The notes under the pieces are model-generated. The model made no database searches. It worked only from the letters and a program-made list of their open reading frames with translations, and was not told where the DNA came from. The position numbers were made by a program, and so were the translations under genes. Shown one piece after another: positions 7,599 through 17,778 of a stretch of DNA of 64,000 bases (the stretch's first letter is position 1; every line of letters starts with the position of its first letter). Origin of the DNA: Candidatus Latescibacterota bacterium (GTDB taxonomy: Bacteria; Latescibacterota; UBA2968; UBA8231); contig JAJEFJ010000071.1 of the NCBI GenBank assembly GCA_022820485.1, forward strand, positions 62,001 through 126,000. Direction: 5' to 3'.

Positions 7599-10451
7599 TT
7601 ATTCCCCTTGAGAATATGCCTCTACAGGCGGACAGGAACAGATCAGGTTGCGATCGCCCTGCGCGTCGTTCAGGCGCCCGACGGCTGGCCAGAACTTGCG
7701 CTCCAATAGCCAAGGGGCCGGCAGGGCAGCAACGGTTCTAGAATAAGGCCGATCCCACTCGTCGGCCAGCACGACGTCCACGGGGTGCGGTGCGTGGACT
7801 AGGGGGTTGTTGGTGCGGTCCATTTCCCCGGCAGCTACTTGTCGGATTTCTTCGCCAATGGCGATCATAGCTTCGCAAAATCGGTCCAACTCGGCCTTGG
7901 ATTCGCTCTCCGTAGGTTCAACCATCAGGGTTCCGACCACTGGGAAAGATACCGTAGGTGCATGGAACCCATAGTCCATCAACCGTTTAGCCACGTCTTC
8001 TACGCCAATGCCGTGCTCCCGCGCCCAGCGCAAATCGAGGATGCACTCGTGGGCCACGCGCCCGTTGTGCCCCTTGTATAGCACGGGAAAGGAACCCGCG
8101 AGGCGACTGCTCAGATAATTGGCATTGAGGATCGCCACCTGCGTCGCTTCCGTGAGGCCCGCGCCGCCCATCAGCCGCAAGTACGCCCAAGATATGAGCA
8201 GAATCGAGGCACTGCCCCACGGAGCGGCCGCAATGGGGCCAATGGATGCAGCCCCGCCGGTGTGGACGAGGGGATGCGAGGGCAAAAACTCCACTAAGTG
8301 ATCGGCCACGGCAATGGGACCCATCCCAGGACCGCCTCCGCCGTGGGGGATGCAAAAGGTCTTGTGCAAATTCAAGTGGCACACGTCAATGCCGATTTCC
8401 CCGGGCCGGCACAATCCCACCAAGGCATTCATATTGGCCCCGTCCATATAGACCTGACCGCCCGCTTGGTGGACGATCGCGCAGATCTCGCCGATGGCCT
8501 CTTCAAATACCCCGTGAGTCGAGGGATACGTCACCATCAGGGCCGCCAACCGCTCGCGGTGTGCGTCGGCTTTCGCCCGCAGGTCCGCCAAGTCGATATT
8601 GCCCTCGTCGTCACAAGCGACGACAACCACGTCTAAACCGGCCATAGCGGCGCTAGCTGGATTCGTCCCATGAGCCGAGGCCGGAATGAGGCAGACGTTG
8701 CGCTGGGCCTCTCCGCACGTCTGGTGGTATTTGCGCACGATGAGTAGGCCGGCGTACTCGCCCTGAGAACCTGCGTTAGGTTGCAGCGAAATGCCCTTGA
8801 GGCCGGTGATTTCGCGCAGCATGTCCTCCATTTCGGCGAAAACTGCCGCGTAACCCTGGGCTTGCTCTACGGGCGCAAATGGATGCAGCCCAGCGAATTC
8901 GGGCCAAGTAATCGCCATCATTTCCGCGGTCGCATTGAGCTTCATGGTACACGAGCCGAGGGGAATCATCGCGTGGACCAAGGACAGATCCTTGGCTTCG
9001 AGCCGGCGCATGTAGCGCATCATTTCGGTCTCGGAGTGATGCGACGCAAAGACCGGATGCGCCATGAAACGCGAGTGGCGGACGTGGACAGGCTCCCAAG
9101 CAGGCCCTTCATCGACTGTGGTGGACAACTTGCCGCCCAGCAAGGCGAGGATGGCTTGCAAATCGGCCTTGTCGGTCGTTTCGTCGAGAGCAATCCCCCA
9201 GTGCCCGTCTCCCAGCTCGCGGAAGTTCATTCCCTCGGCCTGCGCCCGAGCTAACAGTTCGTCTCCCTGCTCCCCTATCTCAACACGCAGCGTGTCAAAG
9301 TACTGGTCGTGGACGATTCGGTAGCCGACTTCCTCCAACCCTCGGGCGAGCGCTCGCGCTTGGCGGTGTACTCGGTGCGCTATGCGCCGCAACCCGTCTG
9401 GCCCGTGATAGACCGCGTACATGCTCGCCACTACAGCCGGCAAAACCTCGGCCGTGCATATGTTGCTCGTCGCCCGTTCTCGTTTGATGTGCTGTTCGCG
9501 GGTTTGCAATGCCATGCGCAGGGCGGGCTGGCCGCGGACGTCCTCGGAGACGCCAATGATGCGCCCGGGCACCTGCCGCTGGTACTCGGGTCGCGTCGCC
9601 AAAAAGGCTGCGTGCGGGCCGCCGTACCCCATTGGCATACCAAAGCGCTGCGCGCTTCCGATGGCCGCATCGGCTCCAAATTCCCCAGGGGGCCGCAGCA
9701 AACACAGGGCGAGCAAATCGACTGCCACGCACACCAGTGTCTGGTGGGCGTGAGCCTGAGCGCAGAAATCGGCGTAGTCGTAGAGCGCACCGTCTGAGGC
9801 TGGGTACTGGAGCAGGGCGGCAAAAGCCCCGGCCGCAAAATCCCATTCTCGATGATCGCCTACTACAACCTCCCAACCCCGCGATTCGGCCCGGACCTTG
9901 ACCACCGCTATGGTTTGCGGATGGCAAGCCGACGAGACAAAGACGCGCTGGCTCTCGTTCTTCTTTTGCACCGCCCTCAGCATGGCGATGGCTTCGGCCG
10001 CAGCCGTGGCTTCGTCCAACAGGGAGGCATTGGCCAGTGCAAAACCCGTCAAGTCGCCGACCATGGTCTGGAAGTTGAGCAGGGCCTCTAGCCGCCCTTG
10101 GGCGATTTCGGACTGATAGGGTGTGTATTGGGTGTACCAGCCTGGGTTCTCCAAGATGTTGCGCTGGATCACCGGAGGGGTGATGCAGTCTGAGTAGCCC
10201 ATGCCGATAAAACTGCGGTGGATGCGATTTTGGCTGGCCAATTCGCGCAACCTACCCATCAGCTCGTACTCACTGATGCCTTCTCCTAGCGCCAACGAGC
10301 CTTGCGCCCGAATCGCCGCTGGCAGGGCTTCGGCCATGAGGTCGTCCAAGCTGTCGGCTCCCACCGCCGCGAGCATAGCGGTTATATCCGCGTCCGTAGG
10401 GCCGATGTGCCGGCGGACAAAGTCATCGCTAGGTCCAAATTCGTCGCCCAT
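7599..10451 (-). CDS. gcvP: Glycine dehydrogenase (decarboxylating), P protein
   Basis: The 950-residue P protein of the glycine cleavage system decarboxylates glycine and passes the aminomethyl group to lipoyl-GcvH. Both halves are fused in one chain: the N-terminal half ([19 protein letters not shown] and [17 protein letters not shown]) and the C-terminal half with the PLP-lysine motif [17 protein letters not shown] chose the ATG at 10451 because GGAGGT lies just upstream and upstream codons overlap gcvT. The gene follows gcvT by about 40 bases. gcvH is not in the window, so the lipoyl carrier must be encoded elsewhere. Confidence 0.96.
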   Translation of the reverse strand: MGDEFGPSDDFVRRHIGPTDADITAMLAAVGADSLDDLMAEALPAAIRAQGSLALGEGISEYELMGRLRELASQNRIHRSFIGMGYSDCITPPVIQRNILENPGWYTQYTPYQSEIAQGRLEALLNFQTMVGDLTGFALANASLLDEATAAAEAIAMLRAVQKKNESQRVFVSSACHPQTIAVVKVRAESRGWEVVVGDHREWDFAAGAFAALLQYPASDGALYDYADFCAQAHAHQTLVCVAVDLLALCLLRPPGEFGADAAIGSAQRFGMPMGYGGPHAAFLATRPEYQRQVPGRIIGVSEDVRGQPALRMALQTREQHIKRERATSNICTAEVLPAVVASMYAVYHGPDGLRRIAHRVHRQARALARGLEEVGYRIVHDQYFDTLRVEIGEQGDELLARAQAEGMNFRELGDGHWGIALDETTDKADLQAILALLGGKLSTTVDEGPAWEPVHVRHSRFMAHPVFASHHSETEMMRYMRRLEAKDLSLVHAMIPLGSCTMKLNATAEMMAITWPEFAGLHPFAPVEQAQGYAAVFAEMEDMLREITGLKGISLQPNAGSQGEYAGLLIVRKYHQTCGEAQRNVCLIPASAHGTNPASAAMAGLDVVVVACDDEGNIDLADLRAKADAHRERLAALMVTYPSTHGVFEEAIGEICAIVHQAGGQVYMDGANMNALVGLCRPGEIGIDVCHLNLHKTFCIPHGGGGPGMGPIAVADHLVEFLPSHPLVHTGGAASIGPIAAAPWGSASILLISWAYLRLMGGAGLTEATQVAILNANYLSSRLAGSFPVLYKGHNGRVAHECILDLRWAREHGIGVEDVAKRLMDYGFHAPTVSFPVVGTLMVEPTESESKAELDRFCEAMIAIGEEIRQVAAGEMDRTNNPLVHAPHPVDVVLADEWDRPYSRTVAALPAPWLLERKFWPAVGRLNDAQGDRNLICSCPPVEAYSQGE

Positions 10452-10491
10452 GCACCTCCGTTCACTGCCTAAAGGCAGTGGTTGCAACATG

Positions 10492-11601
10492 TTAGTCTTT
10501 TTTAATAGATGAAGGCACAAAGGGTAGCTTGGCCACCTCAGCGGGTTGCCGCTTACCCTTCATGTCAACGTACACTTGAGTGCTTATTTTTTGCGCACCG
10601 CGCTGTAAATAGGCTAGCCCGATCCCCTCGCCAAGCACCGGCGAATGCGTCCCACTGGTCACGGTACCCACCTGCTTCCCGCGCTGGTCGAAAACCGGAT
10701 AATCCGGCCGCGGAATGCCCCTCTCCAACATGCGGAAGCCGCGCAAACGGCGATAGCCTCCGGCCGCTCGCTGTGCCCGCAGCGCCTCGGCCCCGACAAA
10801 ATTCGCCTCTTTTTCTAAGTCCAAAGTCCAAGACAAACCCGCCTCTAAGGGGGTCGTCTGCTCATTCAATTCACGGCCATAGAGGCAAAAGCCCATTTCG
10901 AGGCGCAAGGTGTCGCGCGCACCGAGTCCACAAGGCTGGGCACCGGCTGCGCGGAGCTTCGCCCACAGTGCGGTGACTTGGTCGGCCGGGCACATGATCT
11001 CAAATCCATCTTCTCCGGTGTAGCCATTGCGGCTAATCAAGGCTCGTATCCCGGCGATTTCCATCACCGCGCAGCGATAGTACCCTAGCGCCACGCTAGC
11101 CGGTCCAGCAAGTGATTCGACTAGGGCGGCGGCTCGTGGCCCCTGCACCGCCACCATGCCCTTATCATCGCTCAAGTCCTCGATTTTCACATCCGACCAC
11201 CCGGCTGCGCGCGAGGTAATCCACTGCCAGTCAGTAGCCTTACGGCTCGCGTTGACCACCAAGAGGTACTCCTGCTGTGTGAGTCGGTACACTACCAGAT
11301 CGTCCACGCATCCACCCTGTTCATTGCACAGCGGTGCGTAGAGCATCTGGCCGATGGTCAATTCGCGCACCCGCGCCGGCAAGAGGCTGTCGAGAAAGGC
11401 CAACCCGCGCGCCCCGGAAACGGCGATCCGACCCATGTGCGAGATGTCGAACAGTCCGGCCTCTCGGCGCACTGTCCAGTGTTCGCTGCGGATACCATCG
11501 AACTGGACCGGCATTTCCCACCCGCCAAAAGGTGTCATGCGCCCGCCCTCGGCAACGGCGACCTCATAGAGGGGTGTCCGCTGCAAACTCTCATTTGTCA
11601 T
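10492..11601 (-). CDS. gcvT: Aminomethyltransferase, T protein of glycine cleavage
   Basis: The 369-residue T protein moves the methylene group from aminomethyl-lipoyl-GcvH to tetrahydrofolate and releases ammonia. Diagnostic stretches include [30 protein letters not shown] N-terminus (read in short pieces), [19 protein letters not shown] and the C-terminal [20 protein letters not shown]. The ATG at 11601 is used; it overlaps the stop of coaE by 11 bases, suggesting coupled translation coaE-gcvT-gcvP. The length is normal. Confidence 0.96.
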   Translation of the reverse strand: MTNESLQRTPLYEVAVAEGGRMTPFGGWEMPVQFDGIRSEHWTVRREAGLFDISHMGRIAVSGARGLAFLDSLLPARVRELTIGQMLYAPLCNEQGGCVDDLVVYRLTQQEYLLVVNASRKATDWQWITSRAAGWSDVKIEDLSDDKGMVAVQGPRAAALVESLAGPASVALGYYRCAVMEIAGIRALISRNGYTGEDGFEIMCPADQVTALWAKLRAAGAQPCGLGARDTLRLEMGFCLYGRELNEQTTPLEAGLSWTLDLEKEANFVGAEALRAQRAAGGYRRLRGFRMLERGIPRPDYPVFDQRGKQVGTVTSGTHSPVLGEGIGLAYLQRGAQKISTQVYVDMKGKRQPAEVAKLPFVPSSIKKD

Positions 11602-12211
11602 GGCTGCTTCTTCCCTGCTCGGTGCCAATCAGTTCGACCCACAGTGCTTCCGCCTGCGCGGCAAGCGCGGTCAAACCCTTGTTGTTGTCGATGACAAAGT
11701 CGGCGCGGGCCCTTTTTTTTTGCGGATCCATCTGGCGCGCCATCCGCTGCCTAATCTCGCACACCGGCAAGCCACTGCGCTGTTGCACCCGCGATACGCA
11801 TCGTTCCTCCTCAGCATCGACTACCACGATCCGGTCAAAGTTCCCCTCGTTCCCCCACTCGTATATCAGCGGTGCGTCAAACACCACGACCCCGCCGCAG
11901 GCTTCTTCCACAGCCTGCGCCAGTCGGCGCTCTATGGCCGCTGATAGTGGCGGCCGCATGATCGCCTCTAATCGCTGGCTCGCCTCGGTTGATCGCAGGG
12001 CACGACGCCCCAACTCCCGGCGGTTCAAGCGCCCGTCTGGACCGAGCAAATCGCGGCCGAATGCCGTTTGTAGGTTCTCGATCACCGCTGGGATTGTCGC
12101 TACTTCGCGGGCCACTTCGTCGGCATCGACCCGCAGCGCACCAAATTCGGCGAGCATCTGCGCCAGTGCGGACTTGCCCACCCCCATGCCGCCGGTAATG
12201 CCTACGAGCAC
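11591..12211 (-). CDS. coaE: Dephospho-CoA kinase
   Basis: A GTG at 12211, preceded by AGGA, gives a 206-residue protein starting at LVGITGGMGVGKS, the usual CoaE N-terminus; a TTG at 12241 would add ten residues without family resemblance. The P-loop GGMGVGKS binds ATP, and FDAPLIYEWG matches the family's substrate/Walker-B strand (normally DxPLLFE). The enzyme phosphorylates the ribose 3'-OH of dephospho-CoA, the last step of CoA synthesis. The C-terminus is Q/R/K rich, as usual. It leads the coaE-gcvT-gcvP operon from a promoter at 12329-12357. Confidence 0.93.
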   Translation of the reverse strand: MLVGITGGMGVGKSALAQMLAEFGALRVDADEVAREVATIPAVIENLQTAFGRDLLGPDGRLNRRELGRRALRSTEASQRLEAIMRPPLSAAIERRLAQAVEEACGGVVVFDAPLIYEWGNEGNFDRIVVVDAEEERCVSRVQQRSGLPVCEIRQRMARQMDPQKKRARADFVIDNNKGLTALAAQAEALWVELIGTEQGRSSHDK

Positions 12212-12328
12212 GCGTTCCTGTGGCCAGTTAGGGTCAAGCAACAGAACTCAAAAAATCGTACCACTATGCCTTGCAATGGGTTAGGGACTTTACCTTTGGC
12301 GGGCAGCAATGTGCCGTAAGCAGAGTAA

Positions 12329-12357
12329 AATGTACCGTACCAACCCAGCGCGGTCAA
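12329..12357 (-). promoter_or_regulatory. Candidate sigma-70 promoter for coaE-gcvT-gcvP
   Basis: On the minus strand TTGACC (12352-12357) and TACATT (12329-12334) are separated by exactly 17 bases. Transcription would start near 12322, about 110 bases before the coaE start. It stands back to back with the clpP promoter. Confidence 0.55.
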
Positions 12358-12377
12358 CCGACCAGAGCGGTGTCCCA

Positions 12378-12406
12378 TTGACACTATATTGGGCATCGCC
12401 TATAGT
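12378..12406 (+). promoter_or_regulatory. Strong sigma-70 promoter for clpP
   Basis: A perfect -35 TTGACA (12378-12383) and a -10 TATAGT (12401-12406) are separated by 17 bases. The predicted start near 12413 leaves a leader of about 37 bases before the clpP ATG. This is one of the best promoter matches in the window. Confidence 0.75.
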
Positions 12407-12449
12407 CCATTAACCAACAACAGGCTCCCTTCTAACCACAGAATAGAAC

Positions 12450-13055
12450 ATGGCCATCGTACCCGTAGTAATCGAACAGACCGGCCGCGGCGAGCGCGCC
12501 TACGACATTTTCTCTCGCCTCCTCAAGGAGCGGATCATCTTCATCAGTACCCCGATCGACGACCACGAAGCCAATCTCGTCATCGCCCAGCTACTCTTTC
12601 TGACCTCAGAAGACCCCAAGAAAGACATCTCGCTCTACATCAACAGCCCCGGCGGTAGCCTCACCGCCGGCTTGGCCATCTACGACACCATGAAGTACGT
12701 CCCCTGCGACGTAGCAACGCTGTGCATCGGACAAGCGTACAGCATGAGCGCGATTCTCCTCGCCGGCGGTACCAAGGGCAAACGCCACGCCCTTGCTCAT
12801 TCTCGGCTCATGCTGCACCAGCCCTGGGGTGGCGTCCGCGGCCAAGCGGCTGACATCGAAATCCACGCCCGCGAAATCGTCGAGTGGCGCGACCGGCTCA
12901 ACCAGATCTTAGTCCAAGATACCGGCCAGCCGCTCGAGCGCATCGAACTGGTCACCGAACGCGATTACTTTCTGTCGCCCGCAGAGGCAATCGACTTCGG
13001 CCTAATTGACGGGCTGCTAGCGTCCGAAACAGAGCTAGCCGCCCTCGCCGACTAA
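12450..13055 (+). CDS. clpP: ATP-dependent Clp protease proteolytic subunit
   Basis: The 201-residue serine peptidase forms the barrel that degrades proteins fed by ClpX or ClpA. The nucleophile lies in [14 protein letters not shown] (usually GQAASMGA; Tyr replaces Ala and Ser replaces Gly around it), the histidine in [10 protein letters not shown], and the aspartate in [19 protein letters not shown]. The SPGGS oxyanion region is intact as NSPGGS. It is transcribed alone on the plus strand between coaE and the EpmA-like gene, with clpX nearby but on the other strand instead of in the usual clpP-clpX operon. Its stop codon overlaps the convergent gene by 4 bases. Confidence 0.95.
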   Translation: MAIVPVVIEQTGRGERAYDIFSRLLKERIIFISTPIDDHEANLVIAQLLFLTSEDPKKDISLYINSPGGSLTAGLAIYDTMKYVPCDVATLCIGQAYSMSAILLAGGTKGKRHALAHSRLMLHQPWGGVRGQAADIEIHAREIVEWRDRLNQILVQDTGQPLERIELVTERDYFLSPAEAIDFGLIDGLLASETELAALAD

Positions 13056-14335
13056 TGCCCCAGCGGAAAGGCGATCACCTCGTCTAAGCAAGACGCGCCG
13101 GCAACGACCATAACCAGCCGGTCCAATCCCAAGGCCACGCCACCAGCCGGTGGAATGCCCCGCTCCATAGCTGCGAGAAATGCCTCGTCGGCCGGGGCGC
13201 TCCCCGGTCTCGCGCCTCGCGCAAAGCGCTCGCGCTGCTGAGTTGGGTCGTTTAACTCCGTATAGCCGTTTGACAACTCCACTCCCCCCAAATACGCTTC
13301 CGTCCGTTCGGCTACGGCTGAATCACCTTCTTTTAGTTTGGCTAATGCCGCCAATTGCCGGGGATAATCGAAAAGGTGGACAGCCCCTAGTTTAGCCAAT
13401 TCTGGCTCGACTCTCTCCAGCAGAATTTTGTGATATAAGTCCTCCCAACTATCCTCTCGTCTAGCGCTACCATAGCCCAAGGCACGCGCACGGCGAAAAA
13501 GCGATTCCGCATCGGTACAGGCATCCAAATCGACTGCGGCCCAGCGGGCAAAAGCATCGCGGACGCTGAGCCGTTCCCACGGCGGCTGCAAGTCGATCTC
13601 GCGCCCTGCTCGGACCACGCTCGATTGCCCTAGGACGCTTTTGGCCACATGCAACACCAAATCCTCGACATCGGCCATGATCTCTTCGTAACTGGCGTAC
13701 GCCCGATACCATTCGACTAGGGTAAACTCGGGGTTGTGTTGCGGCCCTAACTCCCCGTTGCGGTACGAGCGGCTAATCTGGTAAATCTGCTCGAAACCTA
13801 CCCCTAGCAGCCGCTTCATGTACAGTTCGGGCGAGGGGGCGAGGTAAAACCGCTTTTGCGCCCTGTCGTCTTGGTACTCAGTGGCGAATAGCTGAATGTG
13901 TTCCTCTTGCGCCGAGGCGCGGGCTAGTGTGGGCGTCTCCACCTCGAGAAAGTGCGCGGCCTTGAAAAAACCGCGGACGGCGTCTAATACCGCGGCCCGC
14001 ACCCACATATTCTTCCACAGTCCGTTGGCGCGGAACCGCGACCAATCTCCTTGGCACCAATCCGCTCGACTAGGAACTAATAAGTGAATTTGAGTAACGT
14101 CTATAACCCCTTCTGCAGCAATCCCATATAACTCGACGATATCACCGGATTTTATCCCTGCTACTGGCGTCTTGACGACAAAATTACCCCCCCCGCTCTC
14201 GTCTGCGATCCTCCCTCGACCTGCGGCGAAGTGGAGAAGTCGCCCCCGCACAGCCACTTCCCCGGTCGCGGCAAGTGCTGTGGCCACAGGCTGATGCTCC
14301 CATAACACCCGAGATGGATAACGGCTAGCGTGCAT
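13052..14335 (-). CDS. epmA: EpmA/GenX-like class II lysyl-tRNA-synthetase homologue with N-terminal OB-like extension
   Basis: The last 330 or so of 427 residues match EpmA, which attaches beta-lysine (or lysine) to elongation factor P. The class II motifs are clear: [31 protein letters not shown] motif 2 and [13 protein letters not shown] motif 3, with [18 protein letters not shown] as in EpmA. True EpmA starts near the first helix of this core, whereas this protein carries about 95 extra N-terminal residues ([38 protein letters not shown]) that look like a worn OB-fold, as in full LysRS. It is shorter than LysRS (about 500). EF-P modification is the favoured role; a minimal LysRS is possible. 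Confidence 0.75.
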   Translation of the reverse strand: MHASRYPSRVLWEHQPVATALAATGEVAVRGRLLHFAAGRGRIADESGGGNFVVKTPVAGIKSGDIVELYGIAAEGVIDVTQIHLLVPSRADWCQGDWSRFRANGLWKNMWVRAAVLDAVRGFFKAAHFLEVETPTLARASAQEEHIQLFATEYQDDRAQKRFYLAPSPELYMKRLLGVGFEQIYQISRSYRNGELGPQHNPEFTLVEWYRAYASYEEIMADVEDLVLHVAKSVLGQSSVVRAGREIDLQPPWERLSVRDAFARWAAVDLDACTDAESLFRRARALGYGSARREDSWEDLYHKILLERVEPELAKLGAVHLFDYPRQLAALAKLKEGDSAVAERTEAYLGGVELSNGYTELNDPTQQRERFARGARPGSAPADEAFLAAMERGIPPAGGVALGLDRLVMVVAGASCLDEVIAFPLGH

Positions 14336-14340
14336 TGCGT

Positions 14341-14391
14341 TTTTCTCACAAAAAACCCTTCTCCGCCAACGCGTTCACTCGCGGAGAAGGG
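14341..14391 (-). terminator. Rho-independent terminator after clpX
   Basis: Perfect 11-base arms (14356-14366 and 14381-14391, GC-rich) enclose a 14-base loop. On the minus strand the stem is followed directly by a run of six T. It lies between the clpX stop and the start of the EpmA-like gene and separates the two transcription units. Confidence 0.85.
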
Positions 14392-14422
14392 GCTAGTTAA
14401 AGCTCAAAACCCAATTGGGGAA

Positions 14423-15649
14423 TCAAGCTCGCTTCTTGTTGTACACGAAGGTGGGCGGGGCCTTTTTTTCGATAAATTCCTTGGTAATGACGCATTCGGC
14501 GATGTCGTCTCGGGTCGGGAGCTCAAACATGATTTCAAACATGACGGTTTCTAAAACTGCCCGCAGACCACGCGCACCCATTTCCTTTTCTTGGGTTAGT
14601 TCGACGACCTTGTACAGCGCATCCTCCTCAAACCGCAGGGCAATACCGTCCATCTCAAACAGTTTCTGGTACTGTTTGACGAGTGCGTTCCGCGGTTTGA
14701 GCAGGATGTCCATTAGCACCTGATCGCTCAGGGGGTGCAAGACGCCCACCACTGGCAAACGGCCAATCAGCTCGGGAATCAGGCCGTACTGGATCAATTC
14801 CTCAGGTTCGACCCGCGCCAACAGATTGGCCCCGCTCACTTCTTCGTGGTCGTCGAGGGAGCTGCCAAAGCCCATGGACTTGGTTCCGATGCGCTGGCTG
14901 ATAATTCTATCTAGCCCATCGAAAGCCCCTCCACAGATAAAGAGAATGTTTTTGGTGTTTATTTGGACCAAAGGCTGTTCGGGATGCTTGCGCCCTCCCT
15001 TCGGCGGCACCCCCGAGACGGTTCCCTCTAAGATCTTGAGGAGCTCCTGTTGGACGCCTTCGCCTGAAACGTCGCGGGTTATGGAGGGATTGCCGGACTT
15101 GCGGGCAACTTTGTCTAGCTCGTCGATAAACAAAATCCCGCGCTCGGCTTGTTTGACCTCGTAGTCCGCGGCTTGGAGGAGCCGCACGAGGATATTTTCC
15201 ACGTCCTCGCCTACATACCCGGCCTCGGTAAGGACCGTAGCATCGACGATTGCAAAGGGCACTTGTAATATGCGCGCCAATGTCTCCGCCAAAAGCGTCT
15301 TGCCCACTCCGGTGGGGCCGATAAGCAGAATATTGCTCTTGCTGAGCTGGACATCCCCAGCACCGGAATGCACCCGCTTGTAGTGGTTGTACACGGCGAC
15401 CGAAAGCGCCTTTTTAGCGCGTTCTTGGCCGATAATGTGAGCGTCGAGATGGGCCTTGATTTCGGCCGGTTTGGGCAAGGGACGGCCATTGAGACTAGGC
15501 TCGTGCTTATCGCCCTCTGATAGCCTCTCATTACACAAGCCGATGCATTCACTGCATATATACACTGAGGGGCCCTGAATGATCTTCTCGACTTGGTCGC
15601 CCCCCTTGCCGCAGAACGAACAGGCTATATCGGACGTTTTTTTGCCCAT
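14423..15649 (-). CDS. clpX: ATP-dependent Clp protease ATP-binding subunit ClpX
   Basis: The 408-residue AAA+ unfoldase has the N-terminal C4 zinc finger (Cys10, Cys13, Cys32, Cys35) that recognises substrates and adaptors, Walker A GPTGVGKT, Walker [10 protein letters not shown], the pore loop GYVGED and the ClpP-docking IGF-type loop region (IGTKSMGFG). It unfolds tagged proteins, including SsrA-tagged ones made with SmpB encoded further on, and threads them into ClpP. The gene follows the cold-shock-domain gene by 6 bases and ends in a clear terminator. Confidence 0.97.
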   Translation of the reverse strand: MGKKTSDIACSFCGKGGDQVEKIIQGPSVYICSECIGLCNERLSEGDKHEPSLNGRPLPKPAEIKAHLDAHIIGQERAKKALSVAVYNHYKRVHSGAGDVQLSKSNILLIGPTGVGKTLLAETLARILQVPFAIVDATVLTEAGYVGEDVENILVRLLQAADYEVKQAERGILFIDELDKVARKSGNPSITRDVSGEGVQQELLKILEGTVSGVPPKGGRKHPEQPLVQINTKNILFICGGAFDGLDRIISQRIGTKSMGFGSSLDDHEEVSGANLLARVEPEELIQYGLIPELIGRLPVVGVLHPLSDQVLMDILLKPRNALVKQYQKLFEMDGIALRFEEDALYKVVELTQEKEMGARGLRAVLETVMFEIMFELPTRDDIAECVITKEFIEKKAPPTFVYNKKRA

Positions 15650-15655
15650 CTTCTC

Positions 15656-16297
15656 CTACGGCCCGTCCTCTTCGTCTTGGGAGTCCGGGACACTGCCTGC
15701 GCTCTCAGAGACATCAGAGACATCAGAGACATCGCCGTCGGTGCTTTCGACCTCCTCGGTTTCGTCGGTGGTCTCAGCCGCCTCGACCGAGGCCGTCTCC
15801 TCTTCGGCTTTGTCTTGGCCAGCCTTCATCACGTTGATGGCTTGGAATCCCTTGGCAGTGCGGGTCACCATGAACTCAACTTCGTCATCTTGGGTCAAAG
15901 TCCGGTCCCAAGATGAAATATCGCGCCAGTGGACGAAGACATCGACATGGCTGTCTGTAGAGATAAAACCATATCCCTTATCGTTGTTAAACCACTTGAC
16001 TATGCCACGAGTCCAGGTGTTTTCCGCCAAGGCGCGGCGTTCGTGCGGCGGGGGACTGCTCTCTGCACTGCCGGGAAGCGGACGAGACGGCTGTTTCTTT
16101 CCTTCGCTCTCTAAAACGCGGGCGAGCAGGTCTTGCTTGAGCCCCTGGCCACCCTCGGCATCTTGGGTTATCCATTCGACAGCCGTCATCACACCTATGA
16201 CGTAAGGACTATCGTTGCCGTAGAGCTTGCGGGCATCCCTTATCCGCTGAGCCAATTCGCTCACCGCCGTGCTTTCTAAGTGTATTGAACTACCCAA
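15656..16297 (-). CDS. Cold-shock-domain protein with acidic repeat tail
   Basis: The 213-residue protein has a central cold-shock domain (about residues 92-160) with RNP1-like KGYGFI and RNP2-like VDVFVHW, so it should bind single-stranded RNA or DNA. The N-terminal 70 residues (LAQRIRDARKLYGNDSPYVIGVMTAVEW) are helical and of unknown role. The last 50 residues are Glu/Asp/Ser rich with DVSDVSDVSES repeats. Typical Csp proteins have only about 70 residues, so this is a long variant. It sits six bases upstream of clpX in the same operon, which could link cold or stress RNA binding to proteolysis. Confidence 0.82.
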   Translation of the reverse strand: MGSSIHLESTAVSELAQRIRDARKLYGNDSPYVIGVMTAVEWITQDAEGGQGLKQDLLARVLESEGKKQPSRPLPGSAESSPPPHERRALAENTWTRGIVKWFNNDKGYGFISTDSHVDVFVHWRDISSWDRTLTQDDEVEFMVTRTAKGFQAINVMKAGQDKAEEETASVEAAETTDETEEVESTDGDVSDVSDVSESAGSVPDSQDEEDGP

Positions 16298-16362
16298 TTA
16301 ACATTCCTCCTACCCTTTAAAGGGCCTTAAGTACCTCGTACCACAGTTTGAGATGTAAGGTG

Positions 16363-16391
16363 TAGTTAAGCAATATAGATAGGATTGTCAA
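16363..16391 (-). promoter_or_regulatory. Possible promoter for the cold-shock-protein/clpX operon
   Basis: A perfect -35 TTGACA on the minus strand (16386-16391) stands upstream of the operon in the 95-base gap. The -10 at the right spacing (near 16363-16368, TAACTA) is poor, so the exact promoter is uncertain. Confidence 0.35.
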
Positions 16392-16392
16392 C

Positions 16393-17778
16393 CTATCTCA
16401 AGCGGTATTGCTTGACCCCCTCGTAGATGGTTTGGCCGCTTACTTTCGCGATGCCCGTGAGCGGCACGGCGATCAGCATCCCGACGATGCCCATCAACTG
16501 GCTTCCCACCATGACGACAAAAAGGACGACCAACGGGTGCAACTCGACGCTTTTGGCCACCATCGTGGGTTGAATGAGTACGTTGTCGATTAGTTGAATA
16601 ACCAAAAACATGACGATCACTTTGGCTACCATCGCCAAGCCACCGCCGGTGGCCAAGGCCACAATCGAAGAACAGACGATCCCGATCAATGGTCCGAGAA
16701 ATGGGATTACATTGGCCAACCCAGCGAGCAGCCCCAAAGGCAGGGCATAATAGACGCCAAGAATGGACAAACCGCTAATCGCCAGCACCGATACGACGAG
16801 GACGGCCAAAAGCTGGCCACGAATGTAATTCCCGATCTGCCTGTTGGCTTGGTACATCAGGTTTAGGCACAATTCAAAATAGGCGTTGGGAACCAGTGCC
16901 ATCAGGCATCGCGTCAAGCGCCGTCCTTCTTTGAGAAAGAAAAAGGCCACAAACGGCACGATCACCACAAAAGTAAGGCCCGAGATAACGCCCTCGATAA
17001 ACAGCGTAGTGCCTCCCAGCATGGTCCTCATCAGCCGCTCGCCATGCTCCCGAATCAACTCGGCGAGGCGGAAATCGCTCCCCAAATAGGGCTGTAACAT
17101 GGGCTCAATTTTTGCAGCTCTGGTGCTGGCTTCCGCCAAGATCCTATCGCCGATTTCCACCAAGACGTTGGGGTCGGCCTCGCCAAAGCCAATATCGGCC
17201 CGCGAAAACACAACAGAACCCGACGACTTACCAGCTTGGCCTCCTGCGACCACACCGCCATTGCCGTGGACGCTAATGCGCTGCCTGTGCTCATCTTGGC
17301 CCTGTGAGTACGCAATCAAGAGCGCGTTTGCAGCCGGTGCTTGGTCCTTGGGCACAAAGCGCAGGGGAACGGCTAACTCCTCCATGGGGGCTATCTCAAG
17401 TGGCCAGCGGTGTTCCTCTCTTAGGACAAACGGCTGGTCCCGAGCATCGTCTTCCCAGGCCATCCCGTGGATGATTAGAGGTTTGTCGCCGGTGTTGGCG
17501 ATGGTAAAAACCCTATCTACCGTTTCTCCAGCCAGCTTGTCTCCAGCCTTGAATGCGCCTAGCCCCAACCCTGCAAAAACGAGCGAAAAGACGAGCAGGG
17601 TACTCCAAGCCCGTCCCAATCCCCTTCTCTCCATCCAATCGATGATTGGGTAGAGGACATAGGCCAAGATAAAAGCCAAAACAAAAGGCGTGAGGATGCC
17701 GCGAATCTCATATACAAACCATCCGCCAACCACTATGGCCACCAAGGCGAGTACTACTTTAACTTGCCAATTCATCAT
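16393..17778 (-). CDS. AI-2E-family permease with inserted Ig-like (ASH/DUF1573-type) domain
   Basis: The 461-residue protein keeps the AI-2E/PerM permease plan: two N-terminal membrane helices (about residues 8-46 and 58-78), a central amphipathic region, and C-terminal helices with GLLAGLANVIPFLGPLIG and VIQLIDNVLIQPTMVAKS. Between helix 3 and the central region lies an unusual insert, about residues 85-175, reading VFTIANTGDKPLIIHGMAWEDD and ending IAYSQGQDEHRQRISVHGNGG. That pattern (N-T-G-D-x-P-L-x-I, then a late x-V-x-G-x-G) is typical of ASH/DUF1573 beta-sandwiches. Transport substrate is unknown; the insert should be extracytoplasmic. It overlaps the upstream cNMP-binding gene by 4 bases. 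Confidence 0.82.
   Translation of the reverse strand: MMNWQVKVVLALVAIVVGGWFVYEIRGILTPFVLAFILAYVLYPIIDWMERRGLGRAWSTLLVFSLVFAGLGLGAFKAGDKLAGETVDRVFTIANTGDKPLIIHGMAWEDDARDQPFVLREEHRWPLEIAPMEELAVPLRFVPKDQAPAANALLIAYSQGQDEHRQRISVHGNGGVVAGGQAGKSSGSVVFSRADIGFGEADPNVLVEIGDRILAEASTRAAKIEPMLQPYLGSDFRLAELIREHGERLMRTMLGGTTLFIEGVISGLTFVVIVPFVAFFFLKEGRRLTRCLMALVPNAYFELCLNLMYQANRQIGNYIRGQLLAVLVVSVLAISGLSILGVYYALPLGLLAGLANVIPFLGPLIGIVCSSIVALATGGGLAMVAKVIVMFLVIQLIDNVLIQPTMVAKSVELHPLVVLFVVMVGSQLMGIVGMLIAVPLTGIAKVSGQTIYEGVKQYRLR

Noticed and set aside
8246..9254. Several plus-strand frames opposite gcvP
   Set aside because: Third-position periodicity of gcvP on the other strand explains them.
11334..12284. Long plus-strand frame of 316 codons opposite gcvT and coaE
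   Set aside because: It is antisense to two well-recognised genes, has low-complexity Arg/Ser/Pro composition and no family resemblance.
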